Shown here: one piece after another, positions 43,352 to 51,439 of the stretch
Layout: each line of letters begins with the position of its first letter
How positions within the stretch are numbered: position 1 is the stretch's first letter
Origin: Micromonospora narathiwatensis
GTDB taxonomy: Bacteria > Actinomycetota > Actinomycetes > Mycobacteriales > Micromonosporaceae
DNA: 64,000 nt
Assembly: GCF_900089605.1 (NCBI RefSeq)
Contig: NZ_LT594324.1
Span: forward strand, 2,542,001 to 2,606,000
Direction of reading: 5' to 3'
The notes under the pieces: model-generated
The model's input: the letters and a program-made list of their open reading frames with translations, nothing else
Databases searched by the model: none
What the model was told of the DNA's origin: nothing
Translations under genes and position numbers: made by a program

Positions 43352-43363
43352 AACAGCGCTGTT
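43352..43363. promoter_or_regulatory. Palindromic operator (MarR site)
   Basis: AACAGCGCTGTT lies between the divergent pip and MarR genes and abuts TACATT (43363-43368), a -10 placed 7 nt before the MarR start. The MarR protein next to it is the obvious candidate to bind here. Confidence 0.6.
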
Positions 43364-43375
43364 ACATTAGCGGAC

Positions 43376-43864
43376 GTGACCGCCACCCCCGACCGCGAGG
43401 CGCTGGGCACCCTGCTGCGCCACGTCCTCGAGCTGCTCGACGGCGACGTCGCCGCCGTCTACACCGACCTCGACCTGGCCGACTACCGGCCCCGGTACTC
43501 GCCACTGGTGCGGGTGCTGGTCGCCGACGGGCCGCTGCCCATCCGTGACCTCGCCACCCGGGTCGGGGTCACCCACTCCGCGGCCAGCCAGACCGTCGCC
43601 CAGATGAGCCGCGCCGGCCTGGTCACCCTCACCCCCGGCGCCGACGGCCGGCAGCGCATCGTCGCCCTCACCGACCGGGCGCGGGCCCTGCTGCCCGTCA
43701 TCGAGGCCGAATGGGCGGCCACCACCGCCGCCATGCGGCGACTCGACGCCGAGCTGCCCGTACCCCTCGCCGACGAGCTGTACGCGGTCCTCGCGGCGCT
43801 GCGCCGCCGTCCGCTGCGCGACCGGATCGCCGACACCGGCCTGGCGCCCCGCCGCGCACCCTGA
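43376..43864 (+). CDS. MarR family transcriptional regulator
   Basis: The product is 162 aa: a winged helix with LPIRDLATRVGVTHSAASQTVAQMSRAGLVTLTPGADGRQRIVALT. The helix-turn-helix and wing are clear. The GTG at 43376 is 7 nt after TACATT with no Shine-Dalgarno, so it is leaderless. It probably controls itself and the divergent aminopeptidase gene. Ligand unknown. Confidence 0.88.
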   Translation: MTATPDREALGTLLRHVLELLDGDVAAVYTDLDLADYRPRYSPLVRVLVADGPLPIRDLATRVGVTHSAASQTVAQMSRAGLVTLTPGADGRQRIVALTDRARALLPVIEAEWAATTAAMRRLDAELPVPLADELYAVLAALRRRPLRDRIADTGLAPRRAP

Positions 43865-43929
43865 CCGGTCACCCGCTTGCCGGCGGGTGCTGACACCACC
43901 GCGGGTAACGGCCGGATAGCCTTCCGGGC

Positions 43930-44439
43930 ATGACTATGCGCCCGATCCGGATCATCGGCGACCCCGTGTTGCGTACCCCGTGCGAGCCGGTGACCAGCTT
44001 CGACGCCGACCTGCGCGCCCTGGTGCAGGACCTGATGGACACGCTGCTCGGCGCGCCCGGCCGGGCCGGGGTGGCCGCGACCCAGATCGGGGTGAGCGCG
44101 CAGGTGTTCGTCTACGACGCAGACGGCCACCGCGGCCACCTGATCAACCCGACCTTGGAGTTGTCCGAGGAGCGCCAGGACGACGACGAGGGCTGCCTGT
44201 CCATCCCCGGCCTGTACTTCCCGACCTCGCGGGCGATGCATGCCACCGCGCACGGCTTCGACCAGCACGGCCAGCCGCTGACCATCGCCGGCAGCGGCTT
44301 CCTGGCCCGCGCGCTGCAACACGAGACCGACCACCTGCACGGCCGCCTGTACGTGGACACGCTGCGTGGCGACACCCGACGGCGGGCCCTGCGGGAGATC
44401 CGCGCCGGCCGGTTCGACTCGCCCGGCCGCAGGCTGTGA
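43930..44439 (+). CDS. def: Peptide deformylase
   Basis: The product is 169 aa. The three metal motifs are intact: GVAATQIG, EGCLSIPG and HETDHLHG (Cys and two His bind Fe2+, Glu is the catalytic base). It removes formyl from nascent proteins. TAGCCT lies 7 nt before the ATG at 43930, consistent with a leaderless start. It may be a secondary copy. Confidence 0.95.
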   Translation: MTMRPIRIIGDPVLRTPCEPVTSFDADLRALVQDLMDTLLGAPGRAGVAATQIGVSAQVFVYDADGHRGHLINPTLELSEERQDDDEGCLSIPGLYFPTSRAMHATAHGFDQHGQPLTIAGSGFLARALQHETDHLHGRLYVDTLRGDTRRRALREIRAGRFDSPGRRL

Positions 44440-44443
44440 CGAC

Positions 44444-44476
44444 GCGGGGGTGACCGGTCCGACCGGCCACCCCCGC
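44444..44476 (+). terminator. Terminator after def
   Basis: GCGGGGGTG (44444-44452) pairs with CACCCCCGC (44468-44476), 5 bp after the def stop. Confidence 0.7.
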
Positions 44477-44490
44477 GCCCGCTCACCCGG

Positions 44491-44640
44491 TCACTTCGGC
44501 GGCGGGGCCACCAGGCACGTCGCCGTCGCCGTGTTCCCGGCGTCGTCCACGCCGGTGATCACCGCGTCACCGCGCAGCGTGACCCTGTAGTCGATGTCGC
44601 CGGCGCCGACCTTGACCCGGCGCCGTCCTTGACCCGGCGT
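44491..44640 (-). pseudogene. Remnant C-terminus of a secreted protein
   Basis: An open reading segment on the minus strand ends at 44491 and reads VGAGDIDYRVTLRGDAVI..TGVDDAGNTATATCLVAPPPK, resembling the end of a secreted Ig-like or hydrolase domain protein. No start codon and no upstream domain fit it; the frame breaks near a duplicated GCCGGGTCAAGG. It looks like the tail left behind by a deletion. Confidence 0.35.
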
Positions 44641-44676
44641 CGCGGCTGGACGGGGCGGTGCGGCGGGCTGAGCCGG

Positions 44677-45450
44677 TCACGGACGGCGGCGCAGCGCGCA
44701 CTCGGTGAAGTCGGCGACCCGGGTGAAGCCGAGCCGCTCGTAGAGGCGTACGGCGGTGGTGTTGTCGGCCCGGACGTTGAGCGTCACGTGGTCGACGTCG
44801 GCGCGCAGCCGGGCACAGAGCGCCGCCACGGCCGCTGCGGCGAGCCCCCGGCCGCGCACGCGCGGGTGGGTGGTGACGTTGCCCAGCGCGGCCACCCGCC
44901 AGGTGGGGGACCATACGTGCACCCCGGCCACCGCGACGAGGTCGCCGCCGTCGCGGATGCCCACGTACCGGCCGGTGTCCAGCATCCGCGGGTCGAACCA
45001 GTTGCCGGGGTACGCGGCGGCGTACAGGTCGAGCAGCGCCGGCAGGTCGGCGCGGCCGAGCGTCTCGCCGGCGGCGGTGACCCGGGCCAGCCGGGCCGGG
45101 TCGGTCAACGCCATCCGATGGTGCCCGGCGGCGTCGCGGACCTCGTACCAGCGCGCCACGGTGGCCTCCAGGCCGGGGGAGAGGTGCGCCCACAGCCGGA
45201 CCGGCAGCACCGGCGCGAGTTCCTCCAGCAGCGCCGCCAGCTCGCCGGCGCCCCGCGGCGAGGCGAACGCCAGCAGCGTCGGCAGCTCGACCCCGTGGTA
45301 GAGCAGCGCCACCTCGTCGCCGCGGCGGAACCACGAGGTGTACGGCCAGAAGAAGTCGTCCAGGTCACCCAGCTGGTACGCGTGCAGCACCGGGTCCCGT
45401 CCCAGCAGCTCGGCCAGGACGGCCCGGTCGTGTTCGGCGCGGACGGGCAT
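44677..45450 (-). CDS. GNAT family N-acetyltransferase
   Basis: The product is 257 aa. A GNAT core lies in the C-terminal half: VAVAGVHVWSPTWRVAALGNVTTHP, then the acetyl-CoA loop RVRGRGLAAAAVAALC and ADNTTAVRLYERLGF. The N-terminal half (LGRDPVLHAYQLGDLDDFFWPY) is a second, degenerate GNAT-like fold as in DUF4081-type proteins. It lies 24 bp downstream of the HxlR gene on the same strand. Substrate unknown. Confidence 0.88.
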   Translation of the reverse strand: MPVRAEHDRAVLAELLGRDPVLHAYQLGDLDDFFWPYTSWFRRGDEVALLYHGVELPTLLAFASPRGAGELAALLEELAPVLPVRLWAHLSPGLEATVARWYEVRDAAGHHRMALTDPARLARVTAAGETLGRADLPALLDLYAAAYPGNWFDPRMLDTGRYVGIRDGGDLVAVAGVHVWSPTWRVAALGNVTTHPRVRGRGLAAAAVAALCARLRADVDHVTLNVRADNTTAVRLYERLGFTRVADFTECALRRRP

Positions 45451-45474
45451 CCGCCGATGATCACATGCCGGCCG

Positions 45475-45834
45475 TCAGCAGCCGCCGGCGCGTCCCGCCT
45501 CGGGCAGGTTCTCGTGGGCCCACCGGGCGAGCGCGTCCAGGGCCGGCAGCAGCGCGGACCCCCGGTCGGTGAGCTGGTAGCTGACGCCCAGCGGTGGCCC
45601 CTCCCGCACGGTGCGGGAGACCAGGCCCACCCGGCACAGCTCGCCGAGCCGGTCGGACAGCACCGACTCGCTGATGCCCGGCAGCGCGCGGCCCAGCTCG
45701 GCGAACCCGGCGGGGCCGTTGGCGAGGGTGCCCAGCAGCACGCCGTTCCACCGTTTGCCGAGAAACGCGAAGGCGCGGGCGAGGCCCCCGTCGCACGCCC
45801 GTGGCGTGTGGCTCACTTCCGGCCTGACTGTCAC
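45475..45834 (-). CDS. HxlR family transcriptional regulator
   Basis: The product is 119 aa, a minimal winged helix with a leading Cys (RACDGGLARAFAFLGKRWNGVLLGTL) and the HxlR core FAELGRALPGISESVLSDRLGELCRVGLVSR. Such regulators often sense electrophiles or redox change. The start is a GTG at 45834. It is transcribed divergently from the nitroreductase gene and most likely controls it. Confidence 0.9.
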   Translation of the reverse strand: MTVRPEVSHTPRACDGGLARAFAFLGKRWNGVLLGTLANGPAGFAELGRALPGISESVLSDRLGELCRVGLVSRTVREGPPLGVSYQLTDRGSALLPALDALARWAHENLPEAGRAGGC

Positions 45835-45929
45835 CTCTTCAGGATACGGGGCTACCCTGACACCCGATGTACTACTAAAAAGCTAGCCGCTGCCCTTCGA
45901 GTAGCAGTTAGCCAAGAGCGAGGAACACC

Positions 45930-46529
45930 ATGAACGACGTGATCGCCCTGCACCCCGACGCGCAGGCCCTGCTGTTCACCGACGCCCGCACCGCCAACAC
46001 CTTCACCGACGAGCCCGTCACCGACGAGCAACTGCGCGCCATCCACGAACTCGCCAAGTACCCGCCCACCGCCGCCAACGTCCAGCCCCTGCGCGTGCTC
46101 TACGTCCGCCCCGGCGAACCCCGCGAACGACTGCTCACCCACATGAACGACGGCAACCGCGCCAAGACCGCCACCGCACCCGTCGTCGCCGTCCTCGCCG
46201 CCGACACCGACTTCCACGAGCACATCCCGCGGGTCTTCCCGATCCGCCCGGAACTGCGCGACGCCTTCGCCGCCGACCCCGCCGGCCGCGAACAGATGGC
46301 CCGCTTCAACGCCACCCTGCAGACCGCCTACTGGCTGCTCGCCGTCCGCGCCGCCGGCCTGGCCGCCGGACCCATGGGCGGCTTCGACGCCGCCGGCATC
46401 GACAAGGAATTCTTCGCCGACACCAGCTGGCGGTCCCTGCTCGTGGTCAACCTCGGCAAGCCCGGCCCGGACGCCTGGTACCCCCGCCTGCCCCGCCTCG
46501 ACTACGACGACGTCGCCCGGCACGCCTGA
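45930..46529 (+). CDS. Nitroreductase-family malonic-semialdehyde reductase-like
   Basis: The product is 199 aa of the RutE/HadB type: an FMN-binding nitroreductase core with ARTANTFTDEPVTDEQL, KYPPTAANVQPLR and GPMGGFDAAGIDKEFF. It reduces an aldehyde or nitro group with NAD(P)H. The ATG at 45930 has GAGGAACACC. It is divergent from the HxlR regulator, a usual pairing for this family. Confidence 0.88.
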   Translation: MNDVIALHPDAQALLFTDARTANTFTDEPVTDEQLRAIHELAKYPPTAANVQPLRVLYVRPGEPRERLLTHMNDGNRAKTATAPVVAVLAADTDFHEHIPRVFPIRPELRDAFAADPAGREQMARFNATLQTAYWLLAVRAAGLAAGPMGGFDAAGIDKEFFADTSWRSLLVVNLGKPGPDAWYPRLPRLDYDDVARHA

Positions 46530-46569
46530 CACCGGCCCACCTGACCGGCCCGGCCACCCACCGGGCCGG

Positions 46570-47406
46570 TCAGCCGGCCACCCACTGGTCGTAGCCCAAC
46601 CGGCCCACCAACGCCAGCACCACCACCAGCAACACCACCCGCACAAAACCCGAACCGCGCCGCAACGCCATCCGCGCCCCCACCGCCGCCCCCGCGACGT
46701 TGCACGCCGCCATCGCCGCCCCCAACAGCCACCACACGTGCCCGGTCGCCGCGAACACCACCAGCGCCCCCAGATTCGTGCCCGCGTTGACCACCTTCGC
46801 CATCGCCGAGGCGTGCACGAAATCCGCCCCCACCAACGCCGTGAACGCCAACACCAGGAACGTGCCCGTACCCGGCCCGATCAACCCGTCGTACAGGGCG
46901 ATACCCAACCCGGCCACCGCCACCGCAGCCACCACCCGCGCCGACGTACGCCGCTGCGGCAACGCCAGCACCCCCAGCCGCGGCCGCGTCAACACGAACA
47001 CCGCCACCGACACCAGCACCACCAACACCACCGGCCGGTACGCCCCCGCCGGCACCGACCCCGCCAGAACCGCACCCAACCCCGCGGTCAACACCGCCAG
47101 CCCCGCCGACGGCCCCGCCACCGCCCAGTCCAGCTTCGTACGCCGCGCATACGTCACCGCCGCCGTCGACGTACCGAAGATCGCGGCCAGCTTGTTCGTA
47201 CCCAACGCCGTGGCCACCGGCACCCCCGGCGCGGCCACCAGCAACGCCGGCAACAGCAACAGGCCCCCACCACCCACCACCGCGTCCACCCAGCCCGCCA
47301 TCGCCGCCGCCCCCAACAGGGTGGCCACCGACACAAGATCCACGGGCGGCATTCTGCCCACCACCACCGCGCCCACGAGCCCGGTTGTGGCCAGCCTCAC
47401 CGCCAC
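46570..47406 (-). CDS. TauE/SafE-family sulfite/anion exporter-like
   Basis: The product is 278 aa with about eight membrane helices. Family marks: AGWVDAVVGGGGLLLLPALL near the start, GTNKLAAIFGTSTAAVTY and GPGTGTFLVLAF, typical of TauE/SafE (DUF81). These export sulfite, sulfoacetate or related anions. Two starts are possible: GTG 47406, which abuts the stop of the tiny upstream ORF, and ATG 47352. The longer is listed. Confidence 0.9.
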   Translation of the reverse strand: MAVRLATTGLVGAVVVGRMPPVDLVSVATLLGAAAMAGWVDAVVGGGGLLLLPALLVAAPGVPVATALGTNKLAAIFGTSTAAVTYARRTKLDWAVAGPSAGLAVLTAGLGAVLAGSVPAGAYRPVVLVVLVSVAVFVLTRPRLGVLALPQRRTSARVVAAVAVAGLGIALYDGLIGPGTGTFLVLAFTALVGADFVHASAMAKVVNAGTNLGALVVFAATGHVWWLLGAAMAACNVAGAAVGARMALRRGSGFVRVVLLVVVLALVGRLGYDQWVAG

Positions 47407-47493
47407 TCAACGACCCCGACGACCCCGCAACCACAAACCCACCGACGCCACCGCCACGAACACCAGCACCGAACAGACCAACGCCTTCAGCAC
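47407..47493 (-). CDS. Tiny single-helix membrane ORF
   Basis: A 28-aa ORF from GTG 47493 has one hydrophobic segment (ALVCSVLVFVAVASVGLWLR) and a basic tail (GRRGR). Its TGA is directly followed by the GTG of the TauE/SafE gene, a zero-gap coupling. No strong Shine-Dalgarno is visible, so expression is uncertain. Confidence 0.35.
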   Translation of the reverse strand: MLKALVCSVLVFVAVASVGLWLRGRRGR

Positions 47494-47528
47494 CCGGCAA
47501 GCCTGCCACGCGGACGTAGGGTGAGCGG

Positions 47529-48317
47529 GTGCGCCTGGCCACCTTCAACCTGCTGCACGGCCGGTCCCTCACCGACGGACTCGTCGAACCCGACCGGCTC
47601 GCCGCCGCCGTCACCGCACTCGACGCCGACGTCCTCGCCCTACAAGAGGTCGACCGCGACCAGTCCCGCAGCGGCAACCTCGACCTCACCGCCATCGCCG
47701 CCCGCGCCCTCGACGCCCCCGAACACCGCTTCGCCGCCGCCGTCGTCGGCACCCCCGGCGAAAAATTCCGCCCCCTCACCAACGACGACGACGGCCACGG
47801 CGAACCCTGCTACGGCATCGGCCTCGTCAGCCGCCACCCCGTACGCTCCTGGCAGGTCACCCGACTCCGCCCCGCCCCCGTACGCTCCCCGGTCTACGTC
47901 CCCGGCCCCGGCGGAGGACTCGTGCTGCTGCACGACGAACCCCGCGTCGTCCTCGCCGCCGTCCTCGACACCCCGTACGGGCCACTCACCGTAGCCGCCA
48001 CCCACCTGTCCTTCGTCCCCGGCTGGAACCTGCTGCAACTGCGCCGCGTCGTACGCGCCCTACGCGCCCTGCCCGCCCCGCGGATCCTCCTCGGCGACCT
48101 CAACCTCCCCGCCGGACCCGCCGCCTTGCTGACCCGCTGGCGACCCCTCGGCCGACGCCCCACCTACCCGGCCGGACAGCCCCGCGTCCAACTCGACCAC
48201 ATCCTCGCCGACCGGCACGACCTCGACCGGCTGCCACCCGTCACCGCCGTCGCCACACCACTGTCCACCATCTCCGACCACCGGCCCCTCATCGTCGACC
48301 TCGGCCCTCACAGCTGA
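47529..48317 (+). CDS. Endonuclease/exonuclease/phosphatase (EEP) family protein
   Basis: The product is 262 aa. The EEP catalytic motifs are present: ATFNLLHG (Asn), LALQEVDRDQSRS (Glu metal ligand), GDLNLP (Asp-Asn) and SDHRPLIV (the catalytic Asp-His). It may hydrolyse phosphodiesters of nucleic acid or lipid. No signal peptide. TAGGGT lies 6 nt before the GTG at 47529, a leaderless start. Confidence 0.9.
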   Translation: MRLATFNLLHGRSLTDGLVEPDRLAAAVTALDADVLALQEVDRDQSRSGNLDLTAIAARALDAPEHRFAAAVVGTPGEKFRPLTNDDDGHGEPCYGIGLVSRHPVRSWQVTRLRPAPVRSPVYVPGPGGGLVLLHDEPRVVLAAVLDTPYGPLTVAATHLSFVPGWNLLQLRRVVRALRALPAPRILLGDLNLPAGPAALLTRWRPLGRRPTYPAGQPRVQLDHILADRHDLDRLPPVTAVATPLSTISDHRPLIVDLGPHS

Positions 48318-48432
48318 CCCTCAGCCACCACACATACCGTTGGTGGCGCACCACCGGTGCCACGGCCCGGAAAACCCCCCGGCCACCGCCCGCACCATGG
48401 TGCGATGGTGCAACGAGGGGAGGGGCCACCCC

Positions 48433-49380
48433 ATGTCGCTGACCGGCCTACCACTGCTGCTCCTGGTCGCCGCCACCACCGTCGCCGCCGCCGTGACCAC
48501 CGCCCGCACCTGGCGCCGCCACCGCCGCTGGAGCCACCTCACCCGAGCCGCCGCCGTCCTGCTCACCGAAACCCTCGCCCTGCTCACCGCCGGCCTCGCC
48601 GTCAACCGGACCGCCGCGTTCTACCCCACCTGGGCAGACCTGCTACCCGCCGACACCGTCCACCGCGACACCGGCCCCGCCCGCCCCGGCCACCTCGACC
48701 ACTTCATCACCAGCCGGGCCGGCCGCGCCCCCACCGCCCCGATCACCTTCACCTGGCACCCACCCCGCTGGACCAGCTGGCCCCTCACCGCCGCACCCAC
48801 CGTCGTGGTCCCCGCCGACTACCCACAGCACCCCACCTGGCGCTACCCGGTGATCGTCCTCACCGACCCGGCCAACCCCACCCAGGAGAACACCGCCGCC
48901 CACACCGCCGAGAACCACGCCGGACCAGCCGTCCTCGTCTTCACCCACCTACGCCCCGCCGCCACCCCCGACATCCTCACCGACGCCATACCCACCAGCC
49001 TCACCCACGACCTACGCGTCACCACCCACACCTGGGCCCTCGTCGCCGGCGGCCAACTCACCCCACTCGCCCAGGCCGCCGTCCGCGCCGCACCCACCCG
49101 CTATCCCACCCTCGCCCTGATCGACGACACCCCCGACCAACACCCCAACCCGGCGCCCACCGACCTACCACCCACCGAAACCGTCGCCGTCGCCGGCGTA
49201 CCCACCCCACCCGGCGCCCCCGCCACCCACCTCGACGCCCCACCCGACGACCGGCTCACCGCCGCCCTGACCTGGGCCTGCCAACAGACACCCCCACCAC
49301 TGAGCGCGCCCGCCCCACTGATCCCACCGCCCACCCGACACACCCACCACGGCCCACGCCACACCACCACCGGAGGCTGA
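48433..49380 (+). CDS. Degenerate membrane-anchored esterase paralogue
   Basis: The product is 315 aa. Two N-terminal membrane helices (LPLLLLVAATTVAAAV; AVLLTETLALLTAGLAV) precede a YPTWADLL segment and an extracytoplasmic domain. Positions parallel the next gene: TWRYPVIVLTD, DAIPTSLTHDLRVTTHTWALVAGG. Where the partner has the nucleophile GYSAGG, this one reads LVAGGQ, so the catalytic serine is missing. A Pro/Thr-rich tail closes it. It is probably a pseudoenzyme with a binding or scaffolding role. The ATG at 48433 has GAGGGGAGGGG. Likely one operon with the downstream gene (2-nt gap). Confidence 0.7.
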   Translation: MSLTGLPLLLLVAATTVAAAVTTARTWRRHRRWSHLTRAAAVLLTETLALLTAGLAVNRTAAFYPTWADLLPADTVHRDTGPARPGHLDHFITSRAGRAPTAPITFTWHPPRWTSWPLTAAPTVVVPADYPQHPTWRYPVIVLTDPANPTQENTAAHTAENHAGPAVLVFTHLRPAATPDILTDAIPTSLTHDLRVTTHTWALVAGGQLTPLAQAAVRAAPTRYPTLALIDDTPDQHPNPAPTDLPPTETVAVAGVPTPPGAPATHLDAPPDDRLTAALTWACQQTPPPLSAPAPLIPPPTRHTHHGPRHTTTGG

Positions 49381-49382
49381 CC

Positions 49383-50408
49383 ATGGCCCCCGACAGCCTC
49401 ACCACCGCCATCACCCTCACCATCGCGGCCGTCCTCGCCGCCGTACTGCTCTCCGCCACCTGGGACCGCGGCGCCGGCCCCCGCCACGCCGCCCTACGCG
49501 CCGCCACCGCCGCCTGCTGCCTCACCACCGCCCTGGCCGCCACCGCCATCTGGATCAACCACCAGGTCGACACCTACCCCAGCTGGTCCGCCCTCACCGG
49601 CCAGAACACCACCACCCGCACCGACCCCACACCCACCACCGACCAGACCGGCGGCCAACTCGTCACCCTCACCGTCACCGGCGCCGCCAGCGGCCTCACC
49701 CTCCCCGTCAACGCCTACCTGCCCGCCGCCTACCGGCAGCAGCCCACCACCCGCTTCCCCGTCATCGAAGCGCTGCACGGCTTCCCCGGCTCACCCCACG
49801 CCTGGCTCAACCGGCTCGCCGCCGCCCACCACCTCGACCAGGAAATCAGCTCCGGCCGGATGGCCCCCACCGTCGTGCTGTTCCCCCCACAGACCCCCAA
49901 CCCCCTCCTCGACACCGAATGCACCGACCTCGTCAACGGCCCCCGAACCGAAACCTTCCTCACCATCGACGTCCCCACCGCCGCCCAGACCCACCTACGA
50001 GTACGCACCGACCGCGCCGGCTGGGGACTCATCGGCTACTCCGCCGGCGGCTACTGCGCCACCAACCTCGCCCTCCGCCACCCCGACCGGTACACCGCCG
50101 CCGCCAGCCTCTCCGGCTACGCCGACCCCGGCATCACCATCGGCGACGGCACCGAACACACCCTCAACGACGACACCTGGCGACTACGCCACCTGCCCCA
50201 ACCCGCCGTCGCCCTCTACCTGTCCAGCGGCCGCGCCGACCTCAAGGCCCACCACGACGCCGAAACCCTCGCCCACCTCGCCCACCCCCCACTCACCGTC
50301 ACCACCTCCTACATCGACGGAGGCGGCCACAGCATGGCCGTCTGGGAAGCCGCCGAAGGCCCCGCCTTCGACTGGCTCTCCACCTGGCTCGGCCGCCCCC
50401 GCCACTGA
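49383..50408 (+). CDS. Membrane-anchored esterase (Esterase D/antigen-85 fold)
   Basis: The product is 341 aa. Two N-terminal helices (TTAITLTIAAVLAAVLL; AACCLTTALAATAIWI) and a YPSWSALTG segment precede an alpha/beta hydrolase: LPAAYRQQ, FPVIEALHGFPGSP, the nucleophile in GYSAGGYCA, an Asp region and the His in GGGHSMAVW. This is the Esterase/mycolyltransferase fold facing the outside. The substrate is unknown. The ATG at 49383 has GGAGG, 2 nt after the degenerate paralogue's stop. Confidence 0.85.
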   Translation: MAPDSLTTAITLTIAAVLAAVLLSATWDRGAGPRHAALRAATAACCLTTALAATAIWINHQVDTYPSWSALTGQNTTTRTDPTPTTDQTGGQLVTLTVTGAASGLTLPVNAYLPAAYRQQPTTRFPVIEALHGFPGSPHAWLNRLAAAHHLDQEISSGRMAPTVVLFPPQTPNPLLDTECTDLVNGPRTETFLTIDVPTAAQTHLRVRTDRAGWGLIGYSAGGYCATNLALRHPDRYTAAASLSGYADPGITIGDGTEHTLNDDTWRLRHLPQPAVALYLSSGRADLKAHHDAETLAHLAHPPLTVTTSYIDGGGHSMAVWEAAEGPAFDWLSTWLGRPRH

Positions 50409-50414
50409 CCCGGC

Positions 50415-51293
50415 TCAGCCCAACCCCGACGCCCGCCACGCCGCCCGCACCGCGTTACGGAACAACATCGCCACCGTCGTCGGACCCACCCCACCGACCC
50501 GCGGCGTGATCGCCCCCGCCACCTCGGCACACGACTCGTCCACATCCGGCAGCAGCCGCCGCCCCTCGTACCGCACCCCACCACCGACCACCACCGCGCC
50601 CGGCCGCACATGCTCCGGCCGCACGATCCCCGGCACCCCAGCCGCCGCCACCAGAATCTCCGCCCGCCGCGTATACCGCGGCCAGTCCGCCACCCCGGTG
50701 TGCACCACCGTCACCGCCGCGTTCGCCGTCGACCGCTTCTGCGCCAACAACATCGCCAACGGCCGACCCAACGTGGCACCCCGACCCAGAATCACCACCT
50801 CCCGGCCCGCCACCGGCACCCCGTGAAACGCCAGCAACGCCTCGATCCCCGCCGGCGTACACGGCAACGGACCCGGCAACCCCAACGCCAACCGACCCAT
50901 GTTCACCGGATGCATCCCGTCGACGTCCTTGTCCGGATCCAGCACCGCAAGAGCCCGGTCGTAGTCCAGCCGCCCCGGAATCGGATACTGCACCAGCACC
51001 CCGTGCACACCCTTGTCGGCGTTGAAATCCTCCAGCACCGCGTGCAGATCCACCTGCGACGCCGACGCCGGCAGATGCACATGCGGAGAGACGAACCCCA
51101 ACTCCGCCGCCTGCCGCTGCTTGATCCGGATATAACCCGCGCTCGCGTCGTCGTCACCCACCAGCACCGTCGCCAACGCCGGCGTCACCCCCACCGCACG
51201 CAACGCCGCCACATCCTCGGCGACCTCCGCGAACACCCGCTCCGCCACCGGCCCACCCGGCAGCAGCCGAGCCGACACACCCGAAGAAGACAT
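50415..51293 (-). CDS. folD: Methylenetetrahydrofolate dehydrogenase/cyclohydrolase
   Basis: The product is 292 aa. FolD marks: ASAGYIRIKQRQAAELGF with the catalytic lysine, GVLVQYPIPG, DPDKDVDGMHPVNMGRLALG, the NADP site VVILGRGATLGRPLAMLL and the C-terminal PRVGGVGPTTVAMLF. It interconverts methylene- and formyl-tetrahydrofolate. The ATG is at 51293. A ZTP riboswitch lies directly upstream. It is convergent with the esterase gene. Confidence 0.96.
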   Translation of the reverse strand: MSSSGVSARLLPGGPVAERVFAEVAEDVAALRAVGVTPALATVLVGDDDASAGYIRIKQRQAAELGFVSPHVHLPASASQVDLHAVLEDFNADKGVHGVLVQYPIPGRLDYDRALAVLDPDKDVDGMHPVNMGRLALGLPGPLPCTPAGIEALLAFHGVPVAGREVVILGRGATLGRPLAMLLAQKRSTANAAVTVVHTGVADWPRYTRRAEILVAAAGVPGIVRPEHVRPGAVVVGGGVRYEGRRLLPDVDESCAEVAGAITPRVGGVGPTTVAMLFRNAVRAAWRASGLG

Positions 51294-51311
51294 GCCACAC
51301 CTCGCCCACGG

Positions 51312-51386
51312 AGGCCCAGGCGGTCGACCCCCGCGGCGAGCTCCCCGATGGTTACAGCCATCCCCGTGCCGCCAGTCGCGTTCCCG
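51312..51386 (-). promoter_or_regulatory. ZTP (pfl) riboswitch
   Basis: Read on the minus strand, CGCGACTGGCGG is followed after a hairpin by AACCATCGGGGAGCTCG and then CCGCCTGGGC, the two conserved halves of the pfl/ZTP aptamer with the GACUGGC and CCxCCGGGGAGC elements. It lies about 20 nt upstream of folD, a gene often controlled this way. It should raise folD expression when ZTP (ZMP) signals lack of formyl-folate. Confidence 0.85.
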
Positions 51387-51439
51387 CTCAGCCTGCCACA
51401 GCCCGCCGCGCCAGCACATCCGCCCGCGGCCCCACCGGC

